A DNA stretch of 64,000 nt, taken from contig JABCPU010000112.1 of assembly GCA_016800925.1 (NCBI GenBank), positions 114,321 to 178,320 on the forward strand, given 5' to 3'. The position numbers and the translations under genes were made by a program. The notes under the pieces are model-generated. The model did no database searches and was not told the origin of the DNA. It saw only the letters and a list, made by a program, of their open reading frames with translations. This document shows, in pieces, positions 12,403-26,105 of the stretch. Position 1 is the stretch's first letter; every line of letters begins with the position of its first letter. Origin of the DNA: Suillus spraguei (Eukaryota; Basidiomycota; Agaricomycetes; Boletales; Suillaceae).

Positions 12403-14643
12403 TCAAAGGGTGTGTTGCTTCTTATAAGCATTCAAGATTCGGGCGGAGTTCTTCAAGTTCTTTTCTGGGAGCCATTCGTTATCTCCCGATGAGTATCCTT
12501 TCCAGGAAACAAGATAGCGTCGGCGATCGCCGGTTCCTTTATGAGAAAGGATTGCTTCTACTTCATATTCTTCCTCTTCTTCGATGATATCAGGTGGTGG
12601 TTCGGGGAAGTTCGGGCCGTGTACGTCCGTTTCGCTATAGGATGATAAGACAGAAGCGTGGAATGTGGGATGAATTTTCCACTGCGGAGGGAGTTTGAGT
12701 GTGAACGTGATGGGAGATAAGACATTGACGATCGGGAAAGGTCTGTATCGCTTTGGGGCGAGTTTCTTTGATGGGAGTTTGAGTCTAAGATTAGCGGCGG
12801 ATAGCCAAACCTTATCTCCGATCTTCCATGGAATGTACTTATCTCCTCGGGATCGTTCAGCCATTGTTTGCATTGCAATATTATGGCAGGCGATTGCTTC
12901 TTCTCTTATCTTCTGCAGAGATCGTACTTGATCTTCCGCTGCGGGGACTGATGAATCAGGGATAAGGTGAGGAATGGCGTGTGGTTCGTATCCCATCATC
13001 AAATAGAAAGGTGATGCATCTCTTGCATCATGTTTTCGGTGGTTGTGGACGAATTCAGCAACTGGTAGATGTTCTACCCAATCTTCGGGGTTGTTGCGGC
13101 AGTAGATGCGCAGGTATGTTTCAAGTTCTTGATTCAGCCTTTCCGTTTGACCGTCAGTCTGTGGATGATAAGCTGTAGATGGAGCGATGACGTAATCAAG
13201 AAGTCGAGCAAGTTCCTTTGAGAAGCGAGATAGGAATTGCGGTCCTCGATCCGAAATGACTTTGTCATGGAGTCCAAATCGTCGGTAGACGTGTTTCAGA
13301 AATAGTTTGGCAACCCCTTCAGAAGTGATGGTTTTCAAACAAGGGATAATAATTACCCCCTTCATAAGGCCATGGTCCACCACAACCATGATACTGTCAA
13401 AACCGCCAGAGACAGGGAGGTCGGTGATAAGGTCAACAGAGACCTGAGAGAACGGGCGAACGGCCGTCGACGGAATAGGTGTGAGTGGGGGTCGGACAGG
13501 ATGTGTATCCGCTTTCATTTGCTGACAAAGGGCGCAACCCTCAACGTATTTCTGAACATAAGAGCCCATTGCAGGCCACCAGGCTTCCCGTTTCATGAGT
13601 TCTTCAGTTTTGAATCTACCGGGATGTCCCGCGGTAGGATGATCATGATACTGTTTCAGGATATTGGAGCGATGCGCCGGTGGAATATAGGCGCGATTCT
13701 TAAAATAGAGGACGTTTTCCTCAATCTTCCAATCGGAGAGTGCCGATTTCATAGGGGGAAGGCACACGCCATCAAGGGCATCAGACGCCGTCTTGAAGAC
13801 AGGGTCGTCGAGGGGGTCAGAGGATGACAGCACATCCTTCAAGTCGGTGTCGATAAGACGAATGAATAGAGTGTCAGGGAGGAGGGTCTGGTCCTCGTTA
13901 TCGTCTTTGCCAGAGTCATAATCGGGTCGGTGAGATAGTGCATCAGGTACGGCTAGTTTAGTGCCTGCAACGTGATGCAGTTCAATGTCGTAGATAGACA
14001 AAATCAATTGCCAACGTGCTTGGCGGCGGGTAAGCTTCTGTGCACTTCTAAAGTACAGAAGGTTCTTCTGGAACGGATGGAATTATGACGGGTTTCGGAA
14101 GTCGGGAATGTTGCCATTTGGCATGATGATTGAAGAGTCGGGGTAACCCATTCTTCTTCCGATCTTCGTCCAAGTCAATTTCGATTTCATCAGATTTCTC
14201 TGTCCATGAAAGGACAAGTGTTTCAGCAGCCCAATCTATTATTGGGTTCATTGCTCGCAACCATGGAATTCCAAGAAGGATTTGATCTCTTCTTCCCAAT
14301 TTAGTGATGTTGAATTTCCCATACATGGTTCGTTCGTCGATTTTGACCACTAGAAGGCAGTAGTGCATAATTGGTCCTCCTTTTATGAGGGTTCCATCTG
14401 CCGTAGTAACTCGAAATGGTTCTTTGAGTTTTCATTGTGTAATTTGATGGAGTTTCACAAACTCTTCTGAGATAAATGTTCCTGCTGCTCCTGAATCGAT
14501 AACAGCGGTAGTGTCGACGGATTTCAAGCGAGTACGCGAGTGGAGGGTGATAGGGACACGAAGTTCTTTTCTTTCACCTACAGCGCGTACAAGTCTTAGT
14601 AATACATTGGGAGAAACATACGTCGAGTCTTTGTTTCTCCACA
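12403..14643 (-). pseudogene. pol remnant of element 1 (protease, integrase, chromodomain)
   Basis: Reading on the minus strand: the aspartic protease motif VIDSGAAGTF (near 14490), a TGA at 14429-14431 where element 2 has CGA (the preceding CGA has become CAA), then more protease-side sequence to about 14068. There a deletion joins it to the end of RNase H (TRRQARWQ). The integrase follows: HDHPTAGHPG and CALCQQ zinc motif, then VDLITDLP, ISDRGPQF and TDGQTERLNQELE for the DDE residues. The C-terminal chromodomain (YLVSWKGYSSGDNEWLPE) ends at 12403. Without reverse transcriptase and with a stop, it cannot act alone. Confidence 0.92.
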
Positions 14644-15480
14644 TTAAAAATCCTGGACAATCCGTCTCACTGTTTCTCCATCCTCTTCTTCTTCTTTGAC
14701 TTCGGTTTGTCGGAGCGGGGTCTTCTTCTTTCTTTCAGGACAGTCATGAATGCGGTGTCCTGTCTTCTTGCACCCGAAGCATTGTCCTTTCTTCATGCAT
14801 TCGGATCTCTCCATATCGGAGATTCGATCTACGACCATTGCATTGGAGTCACGGTTCAGAATATACCGTGCATTCCCGTAGTTCTTCTTCTTCTGTTGTG
14901 GAACATGACGCGTCCTCATGGCTTGAAGCCGATAATGGGCGTTGTCAATAGCAACGCATTGCAACACAACTTCTCTGAATATTTCGGAGACATCTCCTGT
15001 ATTGAAAAGCTTTGTAAGGATACCCCAATTAAGGCCGTCTTGGAAGAACTGGATCTTCGTTGCATTGTCAGTGATCTGAGCCTTGGCTGCAAGTGCCTCG
15101 AAGTCAGCGACATAGGTGTGGAGATCTCCAGTTCCTTGTTTGAGATCTCTGAGTCTGGTGAGCGCGGTTCTTTTGGTATCCACTGGTTCGAATGCTTCTT
15201 TGAAGCTCTTCATAAAATCTACCATTGTCCCATAACCAACTTTTTGTCCGGAAGTGTCGGTAGATTGGGCGTGTTCAAGGAATTGTTCCTTCCAGGATTT
15301 GGCATTCCTTTCGGTCATAAAGGATGTTATGTAGATGATCTTTTGTTTGTCGGTGGTGTAAAGCTTTTCATTGATGTCAAAGTGCAAATTGCACGACTGG
15401 ATAAACTCGCGAGAGTTATCACGATCTCCATCAAAACCAATTGGTTGACCGATCTTGTATTCGAATTCTGTGGTCGACAT
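14644..15480 (-). CDS. Gag of element 1
   Basis: An open 278-codon frame. The N-terminal two thirds are a retrotransposon Gag-type helical region (FMKSFKEAFEPVDTKRTALT, LRDLKQGTGDLHTYV), which would form the virus-like particle. The C-terminal zinc knuckle CFGCKKTGHRIHDC (CX2CX4HX4C) would bind the element RNA. It ends in GAT TTT TAA followed by ATG for the pol frame: the run ATTTTTA fits a -1 frameshift site and the TAATG fits reinitiation. It is close to the element 2 Gag. Confidence 0.93.
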   Translation of the reverse strand: MSTTEFEYKIGQPIGFDGDRDNSREFIQSCNLHFDINEKLYTTDKQKIIYITSFMTERNAKSWKEQFLEHAQSTDTSGQKVGYGTMVDFMKSFKEAFEPVDTKRTALTRLRDLKQGTGDLHTYVADFEALAAKAQITDNATKIQFFQDGLNWGILTKLFNTGDVSEIFREVVLQCVAIDNAHYRLQAMRTRHVPQQKKKNYGNARYILNRDSNAMVVDRISDMERSECMKKGQCFGCKKTGHRIHDCPERKKKTPLRQTEVKEEEEDGETVRRIVQDF

Positions 15481-15677
15481 GTTTGATGATTCTTCGGATG
15501 AGTTATACTTTCTCGGTGCCTACACGCGCTATCTTGCTGTCCGTCAGGGCTTTCTGTCAGGGGGCTTCCTCTTGACAATCTGCTCAGCGTACGCGTACGC
15601 TAGTCTACTGATCTAAGCGATCAGGGTTCAGGGTCGAAGACTGGATAGTCGACGATCAGGATTGGACTTTAATCTTT

Positions 15678-16152
15678 TGTTACGAACTGGGGTGGCGTCA
15701 CCAGTGACAGTGAAAAGACACAGACGGTCTGCTGGGAGTTCTTACAATGTCCAAGTGAGGACAAGGTGAAAGTACAAGGAACGCGTTCTCTTGTATGATC
15801 AAGGGTTCAGCCTCAAAGACAAGTCTAAGAGGTATCCGCGAGAATAGAGACTAAGGCTAAGGAGTGCTTAGACTTAGAGACGATTCAAGACGACTTAGGT
15901 TGGAGACCTAAGCGAAGGAGATTCCAGGTAAAACCCAGTAAGATTAAAGTGAGGAATCTACTACAAGTACATCGTGCTTAAATAGGCCAATATGTGCGCA
16001 TGGACCAAGAGAGACATGGGAATGTAAGTGCGTATCCAAAGGAGGAAGGCAACTATAGTACAAATGCGTTGAGCATATGAGTCAGAGTCATGTTACGTAA
16101 TATACAAGGTAAATGAAGTAGAAAATGAATAGGGGCACGTACGATTGTAACA
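15678..16152 (-). repeat. 5' LTR of element 1
   Basis: 475 bp copy that differs from the 3' LTR at three CpG sites. I see no TGG-type primer binding site next to it; the adjoining minus-strand sequence is AAAAGATTAAAGTCC-like. Confidence 0.95.
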
Positions 16153-16157
16153 CCGTG

Positions 16158-16929
16158 AGCATGCCTTAGATCTTTGTATGTATGCCTATCATTTTATGGT
16201 GCTAGTCAGCGAGTAAAAGGCTGGAGAGTCATATTTGAATGCATCAACCTCAGACTTAAGATCAGAGCTCCACTGATCTGGAGTACATCCCCAAATGGAG
16301 TCTGAGGCATGTCGTTGGAGTCGTCTGTAGATCTAGCTAGAATGGAGGCAACTCTATCTTCCAGCTGCTGACTCGGTAGGAGTTGCGCCTGAGGCTTCGT
16401 CTTCTGGAAGAACTCGCTTAGCTCGTGCAAGTCCTGAACCAGGACTCCCGAGTCTTCATCCTGCAAACAGGGGCTCTTGGTGGGCATTCTTGCATAGTAT
16501 CTTTGTATTTCCGTCATGGGTTGTTCTAGAGTTTCGTATTGACCTCTCTGTCTGGTGCACAGGCCTTGCTGCGGCAGTTGAAAGTAAATAGTTTCTTGCT
16601 CCGCCTCGGGATCGACATGAAACAAGAGCGCATGCAAACTTCACACTGATCAGAATGATATAACTTGGCTGTCACTTTTAATCCTTCCTGCCTTATCAAC
16701 AGATATTCCTTAGACTCACTCTGTCCTTAGCCTGCATGCATTGTTCTGGCCTAAGGCCCCATTCACATTTTTGTTTGGTGGATTCTGACAGTTTTGATTG
16801 ATCTGTTCAGATTCTAGGCTGATATGTGCACACCTCAAGGATATACAATCTCATGTTTCTAAGACGACCCTCGCGAGATGTGAAGGTTCATTCCATTTCA
16901 TAGATAGACTATTACGAATAGATCCTTTC
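16158..16929 (-). other. Unrecognised open frame, no gene assigned
   Basis: A minus-strand frame at 16206-16637 is open for 143 codons (Gln-rich, with the segment LHELSEFFQKTKPQAQLL). It has no ATG at its start and matches no family I know. It could be an exon of an unknown gene or the degraded continuation of the PAG1-like fragment. Confidence 0.25.
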
Positions 16930-17795
16930 GATCGCCTTTTCTCATTGTGGGTGATTGACCTCGGCCTGCGCCATCTTGAGGTCATATTAGCGTGTACCAG
17001 TACCAGCCAGCAAATAGGAAATACCTTTCCAATGGGGTGCAAGAGACGAGTCAACGTATCGGCAAAAGCGATCTTGAACCAAAGACCATGCGCATTTGCG
17101 AAAGACTTGGCTAATAATTCCAGAAACTCGGCTCCCTCATCAGGAAATTCACACATTCCTTGACATGCTTAATCAGCTTAACTCACTTATCTCAAAACTT
17201 GTTTGCTCTCTCTCACATCATTCACCTGGCATATCTTATATTTTTTGAGTGCGAAATATAATAAAACATGTATATTAATATATCTCAACATTTTTTTTCT
17301 GAATTCACTCACATTGAAATTTTGGACAAGTAGATTCAATTTCACCAAGGCAGTTAAGTGTAAATAAGTCTGCATAAGGGCACGTCAAGGAATGTGTGAA
17401 TTTCCTGATGCTCCTCAAATGCCTCTGGTGGCCATACCTAGCTGATACATGAACACAAAAATACAGAGGACAGGATCTCACTCTCAGTTGAACGTGACAG
17501 AGCCCTTTCACTAGATGCTTGTACTTCGTATCGAGGTCTTTCGCCACTTGACCCTTCGTTACAGGCTCGAGCTCGCAAAGAAAACGATCCGTGACACTCA
17601 CAAAGCTGGCGGATAATTAGTTTGGATAATGGTACAGTAATGACGCCATGCTCACCAAACGTTTGCTAAGTGTCCGAGCAGCGTAGCATACAGTTCAGCA
17701 TTAAGCCGATGATTAGCTGACCATGCAAGGAGCTTCAAGTCCGGTCTCTTAAACTGCTTGAACATTGTTTCCTCCAGGTAAATCCCAGTGCGTCT
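16930..17795 (-). pseudogene. Cell morphogenesis protein PAG1/Tao3 (furry family) fragment
   Basis: The furry/PAG1/Tao3 family are very large scaffold proteins (over 2000 residues) of NDR-kinase polarity signalling. This fragment covers only about 200 residues: EETMFKQFKRPDLKLLAW (near 17770), SVTDRFLCELEPVT (17590), LDTKYKHLVKGL (17540), then after a MITE EGAEFLELLAKSFANAHG (17125), LTRLLHPIGK (17045) and, after an intron, AQAEVNHPQ (16960). A TGA at 16942-16944 replaces the Trp expected after HPQ. MITE copy 1 (17138-17410) interrupts an exon between FEE and GAEF. The rest of the gene is absent, so this is a captured or left-over piece. Arg codons have turned to Cys at two places. Confidence 0.85.
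17138..17410. mobile_element. MITE copy 1 (273 bp)
   Basis: Non-coding element with terminal inverted repeats of about 30 bp (CATCAGGAAATTCACACATT at one end, its complement at the other, one mismatch). Flanks CT/CT suggest a 2-bp target duplication; removing the element and one CT restores the PAG1 reading frame. This copy differs from the other three at several sites, so it is probably the oldest. Confidence 0.9.
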
Positions 17796-17799
17796 TTGG

Positions 17800-18539
17800 A
17801 CAAAACGGACAAGACGGCAATCAGAGCGCGACGCATGATGTATATTGACGCCAGCGACTTTCATTCAGTCAGCAAGGTAGACAGCTCTTGAACTCTCGCA
17901 CCACGTGTCCATGAAGGTGATTGACTAGCATGATGCTTAAGTATGTCGGGGCTGACATTTTCATTATGACTGTGTCTCCAGCGCCTAATTGAGTCTATGA
18001 CAGGTTTTGGATGTTTCTATGGTGTACGGTCGCCCCTGTAGTCGTCCTAGTATGACATATATATAGCGCCGTGCGCGGCAATTCCTCTATCGACCAGAGC
18101 TGCACATTAGGGTGCCACATGTCGAAGAACTCCAGATCTCCCGGAAGAACATGTGTAAACTTTCTGATGATGAAGTGAATTTCACTCAACCTGCACAGAC
18201 TGACATGCTTTGGGGCTCCTTATTGTCGAATTTCATGGAAGAGTACTAAACGACACCCTTTAGCCACAGCGTCCGCCGATCACAGTCACGGTCGAGATAA
18301 GTTCTTTTTTGTCAACTTAATAAATTTCGTACATGTATGTTGTCCATCCGTCTCTTAAATTCTACCTTGGTACATTACATTGTGATATCCTGCGTGGTTA
18401 ACCTACTCAAAAAACTGTCAACATTAAGCATATTCCATGTCAAATAAACTCGGTACCTCTAGGTAAGTTCCAGTCAGATTTCTATATTCTTGCGATGAGG
18501 TACTTAGCAACAGATAGCTATATATCCAGAGGTATACTA
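17800..18539. other. No gene recognised
   Basis: Short open frames only. I see no repeat or conserved motif. Confidence 0.4.
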
Positions 18540-19848
18540 CTAAGCTATACTATAACTACAATAATGTCCTTTGGGTGTATTAGGTAAGAATGTTAGTGAT
18601 GCGTCATTTTGTTTGTATATACCGTGCAAAGACTCCATGGGATATTGCTGCGAGTTTCTGCGTTCTATCTCACTTGTTCCTCTAAGGACAGTTGAAATAT
18701 AATATTGTCTGTGTTGACTGCTTGCAATGCGAATGAACACCATGTAGAAGGCAATCGAGATGATCGGAACGTTCTAGTTGATCTAAGCTCAGTAATATGG
18801 ATAACAGGTGTTGACAACGGAATTACCAAGTCTGCCATAACATACAGTCCATTGTTCGAGAGGACGAAACATATTATTGAGGAGCAGAGCGCCGCAGAAT
18901 ACAAAACAGCAGCATCCACAAGCACACGCAATAAAGGCAATTTCCCCTTCGATGCGCGGATTTCGGAGACCTGGCGTTCGTTGATCCAAATGCGATAAGT
19001 CAACAACCCTACGCACATCAAGGTTAATATGAAACCTCAACAACTGCTTACGACAGAGCGTACTTACCTGAACTGAGCAAATTTGTTACGAGTGTCAAAA
19101 TCATGAACGTCGCAACAAAATGCCCATTCTGGTTGGTAAAAATATTGCCACTCGACGCGTGTGCAAAGTTGTAGACCCCAAAAGCACCAAACACTTCCAG
19201 ACAATGTCAGGGCAGCAACTTCCAAAGTATGACCACTACGAACCTACAATACCACACCACATGATGCAAGGCATAACGATGATCCACACAGATTGCCACA
19301 CAATGTAACAACGATAAATCTTGTGAGAGAAAAGGGATTCCCATGAGCTGCAGATTTCAAGCTTGCAAATTAAAATTTGAACCCACCACTAACCCATCGC
19401 CAAGCAGGGTTTGTAAGATGATTAGCACATTCTTAACCACAAACGTTCCTTCGGAAAGATCTTCAAAGAACGCTGCTGGATCACTTTGAGACGTGCCACG
19501 ATGATTCACTAGTCCATCTTCAACACGGATGATACCTGCAGTTATATGCTTAGGAAGCTTCAGCGGATATCACTGGATGCAAGCGGCGAGACGCTAACTG
19601 CGGTACTCAGCAATAACAGTAGGGTAGCAACTGCAAGAGTTGGCCGATTGATGTCGCGTATGGATCGCTTGTAGGTGATTATCCAGATTGTACCTAAAAA
19701 CATGAGGACTGAAAAGCCTGAAGAATGTTGACTTGGTAAGCACAGGACGAGCAAACTCATTGTGATACTCACCATATAAAATGGCCTCTAGCGTCAATGA
19801 CATGACAGCAGCAGTATCCAGCGGGATGCCTGGTGAAGTCTGAGTCAT
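18540..19848 (-). CDS. Multi-TM membrane protein of a basidiomycete-specific family
   Basis: I reconstruct a spliced minus-strand gene starting at ATG 19846-19848 (MTQTSPGIPLDTAAVMSLTL). Exons then give a TM segment FSVLMFLGTIWIITYK, RVEDGLVNHRG, VVKNVLIILQTLLGDGL, CYIVWQSVWIIVMPCIMWCG, TFMILTLVTNLL, LTYRIWINERQVSE, VLYSAALCSSIICFVLSNNG and VPIISIAFYMVFIRIA, ending at 18540. About seven hydrophobic helices are visible, a layout common in unnamed basidiomycete integral membrane proteins. Introns have GT-AG ends and phases that keep the frame; I found no stop or frameshift, unlike most neighbours. Its function is not known; a receptor-like role would be a guess. The least certain joint is the intron near 19210-19250. 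Confidence 0.6.
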
Positions 19849-20782
19849 GATGAAAATGACGCCGATGAATGTATGACTCTGTGGGCATTGGCTAAGCTTC
19901 GCTATCGTTATATACAAGAAATATTCGGCTTAGCTCGGGTGTCAGTCACCGAAGCGTGGATCAGCTAATTGCATCGATATACCCTGCAGGGCCAGGCATC
20001 CCCGGAATACTGAAAAATATAAGTTACTTGAAACACCATGCAACACATCCTCACCCACTCAGCACGGATTGACCTTTTGTTTAATAGTTGAACTTGGCGC
20101 ATTGCCTTCATGGTGGCCTCTGAACGCGCAACATGATGGGATCATAGCTAAGAAAGTCACTTGGGCAGAACTCCGAGATAATAGGCTTCGATCGGTTAGT
20201 AAAGTTGTGGGTCCATGCAGACATGTACTAACTTATGTAAACCTAGGTAAGTAATTTTACATATGACGGTGCCACGCTGGTGATGTTGCTTCTACCCCGG
20301 AAAATTTAGATCACACTGCGAGAGTATCAGGATCATATATATTAAACGTGCACTCTGAGAAGATTGGACTCAGGATATGTCGGACATGATTGGCCTTAGA
20401 TGATCACTTGGGTTTGAACCCAAGCACCAAGCTACATTGTGAAGGGACAGGACAGAGAAGATAGTTAGTGCATGTACTATTTATCACTGTAGTAGAACCA
20501 CGACAGATACTATTGTAACTGTCATGCAATGTAGGATGCCAAAAAGGAACAACGATGCTACAGATAACCAGAGCTCTCAAACCCATCAGGAGATATGGTA
20601 ATGGAGACATTGCATTGATCGATAACAACAGATATGCCATCGAAAGCAACATAGCCAGCAAAGGGCAAGACATGAAGAATGATGTTTTTGGAGACAGGTT
20701 AAGAGCCAGAAATGATCGCAGTGGTATTGAGGGTCATAAAGAGCATCACAATAGTCAAGATAAACAGATATATCATGAGGAA
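19849..20782. other. No gene recognised
   Basis: Short frames only. Nothing in composition or motif supports a gene. Confidence 0.4.
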
Positions 20783-22480
20783 CTAGTTCAGGAGGTCAGG
20801 TTGAGGTAGGTGCGACTGACTCACCTCGTCATCACCAAGGCGGGTGCGAGTGTTCTGAGCCTTGGCACGCGCGCTTTTGACGAACTTGGAGAGGAAGAAT
20901 ATGCCGAGCGGGAAGACAGTAGCAAGAATGGCAAAGACAGTGCTGGAGACCGCATTCTGGGAGCCAATGTGGAGCCACTCATCCTGAAGACCCGCAGCGG
21001 CCCATTGCTTCTGGCTGATAATGGCGTAGTTCTGTAACAGTGATATTAAGAAGGGCAAATTCAAAAACTAGTGTGGGTGCATACCTCGATCCTGTAGATG
21101 AATTCCGTTGCAGCAATATCATACTTGTGACCGAAAGCGTGATAGGTCTCGAAGGGGCCGTTAGTGCCGTTCTTGAACTTGATCCTGATGAAGTCACGGT
21201 CTTCAGGGGGAGGTCCGCGACAGAGCTCGAAGGCAAGAGCAGAGGCATAGTTCGCTGTAGTCCTTGTATTAATCGGCTGAATGCATTAAAGTGAGATCAT
21301 ACGCACGGAAAGCAGCAAGCTCAGGGTTCTCCTTGGTCATCTCAAGCATGTGGAACAGGGAGATAAAAGGCTGGTAGGAGGTCTTGATGAGGAGGAACTG
21401 CAGAGGGTCACCGTTGAATGCAATCCGCTGGAGGGAGCCCAGGACCGTGTGGAGGATCGTGCGGCCAGCCACTGAACAACCATAAGATTAGTAGTGAAAA
21501 GCGTACATAAATCGAAATCGGCTCACAGTTACCAATGCCACCAACATCAGTGTCCGAAAAGATGGCGTTCTCGTGAAAGATAGCAAATCCGCGAGCCTGT
21601 TCAACCAACGTGGGAGGAAGACGGTGAGCGTATGTCTTGTTGTGGGAGACCCCAGTCGAGATGTAGTCAAAAAATCTGGAAGAAGTTCAGCCCGGCATCG
21701 GTGATCTAAGTTAGATGATGACGCACATTCCACTAAATCAGAGATAATCAGCATTTGTATCAAAGAATGAAAGATAGGACCTACAGCATTAACAAGAGTA
21801 GTAGGGTGGCCGAAACCGTAGTCCCTGACAGCACCGAAGAAAGGACCGGCAGCCTTTTCGACCTCTCTGAATCCAGAAGACGAGTAAACGTCGGCGATAT
21901 GTTGTTCGAAAGCCTGCAGGTCATGGTGAGATCGCAGTTCCCAGCTTTGAACTTTTGTATTGCTTACCGGGCAGTCAATCCATGGCTCAAGGGACTTGTC
22001 GTTACCGGGATCGATAGTCTCGATGGCAACATACTGGTAACCACCAAGGGGAGCAACGACAGTGGTCTCGTTGGCAAGGACAATCCTGTTGGCAGGGTTG
22101 GGAGGGAAAAGACGCTGGAGGAGGGCGATAGCAGAGTCAAATATCACGGGACCCTCACCGCAGCTTTTGCATGGACGTGGACCTCATGAGCGTCCACTAG
22201 GTCGGTTTTCATGTTCGCAATGAATGAAGGAGAAGATGCGGACATGTATGTCGAGCGAAGGAAGGACCCGAGCTGGTGGGACTGGGCCTGTAGTACGGGT
22301 TGCTTCAGCTACAGAAGTTACAAGCCGTATACCAGTGACTTACAGCACCGAGGGCAGTGCTTTCGGTATAGGAACTCTCATAGGTGATGGGGTCCTGGTA
22401 GTACTCTGTGCGGTCACCATTATGGGCGATGACGAGAACACCAAGAACGTCAGTGTTCGGAAAGCACTCGGGGAGCGCAG
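20783..22480 (-). pseudogene. Histidine acid phosphatase-like protein, frameshifted
   Basis: Member of the histidine phosphatase superfamily (branch 2, phytase/acid phosphatase-like), which hydrolyses phosphomonoesters outside the cell or in the vacuole. On the minus strand: CFPNTDVLGVLVIAHNGDRT (22440; the HxGxR-type active site), YYQDPITYESS, QLGSFLRSTYMSASS (22270), VFD-type segment DSAIALLQRLFPPNP (22130), HENAIFSDTDVGGIGN (21560), YQPFISLFHMLEM (21380), AFELCRGPPPEDRDF (21220; normally RRGPPP), FGHKYDIAATEFIYRIE (21140) and a C-terminal hydrophobic helix (VFAILATVFPLGIFFL). Two lesions are clear: a 1-nt deletion near 22160 before IFDSAIALL and one extra T in the run at 21669-21674 before DYISTG. 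Otherwise almost full length. Confidence 0.85.
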
Positions 22481-22499
22481 CATGGGAGCTTCACAATAA

Positions 22500-24775
<2,276 letters not shown>

Positions 24776-25004
24776 TCTCCAGACTCGAGCGTGAAGGTGA
24801 AGCACATTTCGGCCTGCCTGAAATTCCCAAGCACCCCATCATCTCGAGCCTCGTCAACTATGTCAACGCACTGCTCTCTAAGGACAGCCAGACTGAGGAG
24901 TACGACCCCATTGTTCCCCTACAGCTGACTGGAAACAAAACACCGATCTTCTTCATGCACCCTGGTGTCGGAGAGGTTCTCATTTTTGTCAACCTCGCCA
25001 AATA
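24776..25004 (+). pseudogene. Thioesterase-domain fragment of an NRPS-like (atromentin-type) synthetase
   Basis: A plus-strand frame reads [40 protein letters not shown] and [15 protein letters not shown]. This matches the linker and start of the thioesterase domain in basidiomycete quinone (atromentin) synthetases, which dimerise and release arylpyruvates. Only about 75 residues remain; the GxSxG nucleophile motif is beyond the break. It abuts the SEC23 remnant directly at its 5' side and the 56-bp repeat at its 3' side, so both ends are rearrangement joints. Confidence 0.72.
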
Positions 25005-25060
25005 CTATATCATATGTCTCACCTGTCTACAGGCCTCTACGTGACCCATGACAAAGTTAG
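25005..25060. repeat. 56-bp dispersed repeat, copy 1
   Basis: Begins CTATATCATATGTCTC and ends ATGACAAAGTTAG; recurs at 39619-39674 with three transitions. Each copy sits exactly where a gene fragment loses homology. Confidence 0.8.
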
Positions 25061-25241
25061 GGCACTGAGGCTGGCGTACCAGCAATAACCCCCGCCAACA
25101 TCGACTCCAACATAGTAAGCGCCTTGCTCCCCTGCCTCGAATTCAGAATGATCCCTCGGGAACGTTCATAGAAATAATAATACACCCTGCCAACGTCCTA
25201 AGTGTGAGTGGAACACAGTGCGGGGTGCTCGGGAAGCTTTA

Positions 25242-25578
25242 CCCATTTGTGACAGCTATGCCAAGTAAACTTGGGCTCAAACCGCTATGAAGGCCCGCAA
25301 TGCCCTCGCGCTTGACAATCTCGAGGAGATGTTGAGCTAGGCTCTGTCAACACGCGTGAGCATTAGGCACAAGAAAATAAAATATTACACCTCGAGTTGT
25401 AGTCACCTTGGAATCATTCTACACGTCGACTGCGGCACACGTCGATAGGGCTGCGGGTATGAAGGACCACTTAAATTTGCACTCACACATAATAGGATAC
25501 TACGTACTATGTTGCGGACATGACAATGATGCCACCGGCAGCGCCTGCGAGTGAATGAATGGCAGAGTCACTTACCAT
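25242..25578 (-). pseudogene. Peroxisomal adenine nucleotide carrier-like fragment (mitochondrial carrier family)
   Basis: From ATG at 25576-25578 the minus strand reads VSDSAIHSLAGAAGGII, the start of TM1 in peroxisomal ATP carriers, then MSAT and an intron. The next exon holds STCAAVDV with a TAG where the family has STRAAVETK. A further exon reads QHLLEIVKREGIAGLHSGLS and PSLLGIAVTNG (near 25260). The Px[D/E]xx[K/R] signature is damaged and only the first repeat of the carrier is present. Short pseudogene piece; start codon plausible because the first exon begins at the expected N-terminus. Confidence 0.7.
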
Positions 25579-26105
25579 GATGTACGAGACTATGGTACGT
25601 GTGTCTGAGGGCAAAGAAAGATCAGAACAGGATAGTTTTCCGTATTCGTATTCTGGGTGACAGTGGTAGAAATCTGATGAAAGGAGCTTGGCGCCCGTGT
25701 CATTTTTTTTTTTTTTTTTGATCAGCGGCTTTGCAATTTGGAACACGAAAGGCTTTAGATGCACGGAGGGTGTCAAAGAGGAGGTACGGTGAAGTGTCAT
25801 TAAGGTTGGCACCCTTATATTGTCATATAATTGTTCTCAACTTGTATATATAAGCCTAGTCTACAACATATATAAGCAATGATATATTGTACCAATGATG
25901 ATCGTGCTATGGTTTAACTTACAATGTATCAAAACAACGCAATATGCGAGTCTTCTACAATGGACGCCTACTGATGTAATAAAATACAACATCTACTTCA
26001 ATTGAGTTTGATGTATAGACATGTCGACGAACAGTATGTAGCGATTAGTCACCTAAATACACGTATGGTCATTGCTTCTGGTTCTGCCATGCTGGGCATC
26101 GGGCC
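25579..26105. other. No gene recognised; A/T-rich
   Basis: A poly-T/A tract at 25706-25720 and TATA-rich sequence near 25830-25880; no coding evidence. Confidence 0.4.

Larger units (their letters stand above)
10368..16157 (-). mobile_element. LTR element 1: internally deleted Ty3/gypsy chromovirus
   Basis: LTRs of 475 bp at 10373-10847 (3') and 15678-16152 (5') bound a minus-strand element. The 5-bp target duplication CCGTG is present at 10368-10372 and 16153-16157. Gene order is gag, protease, [deletion], RNase H end, integrase, chromodomain, third ORF. Compared with element 2, about 1.86 kb is missing at 14067, removing pol from about residue 187 to 822, that is, nearly all of the reverse transcriptase. 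The LTRs differ at three sites, all CpG to TpG or CpA (10400/15705, 10763/16068, 10792/16097). The element is non-autonomous and older than element 2. Confidence 0.95.

Noticed and set aside
14707..15486. 259-codon plus-strand frame opposite gag of element 1
   Set aside because: Antisense shadow; in element 2 the matching frame is shorter (196 codons) and the sequence has no recognisable domain.
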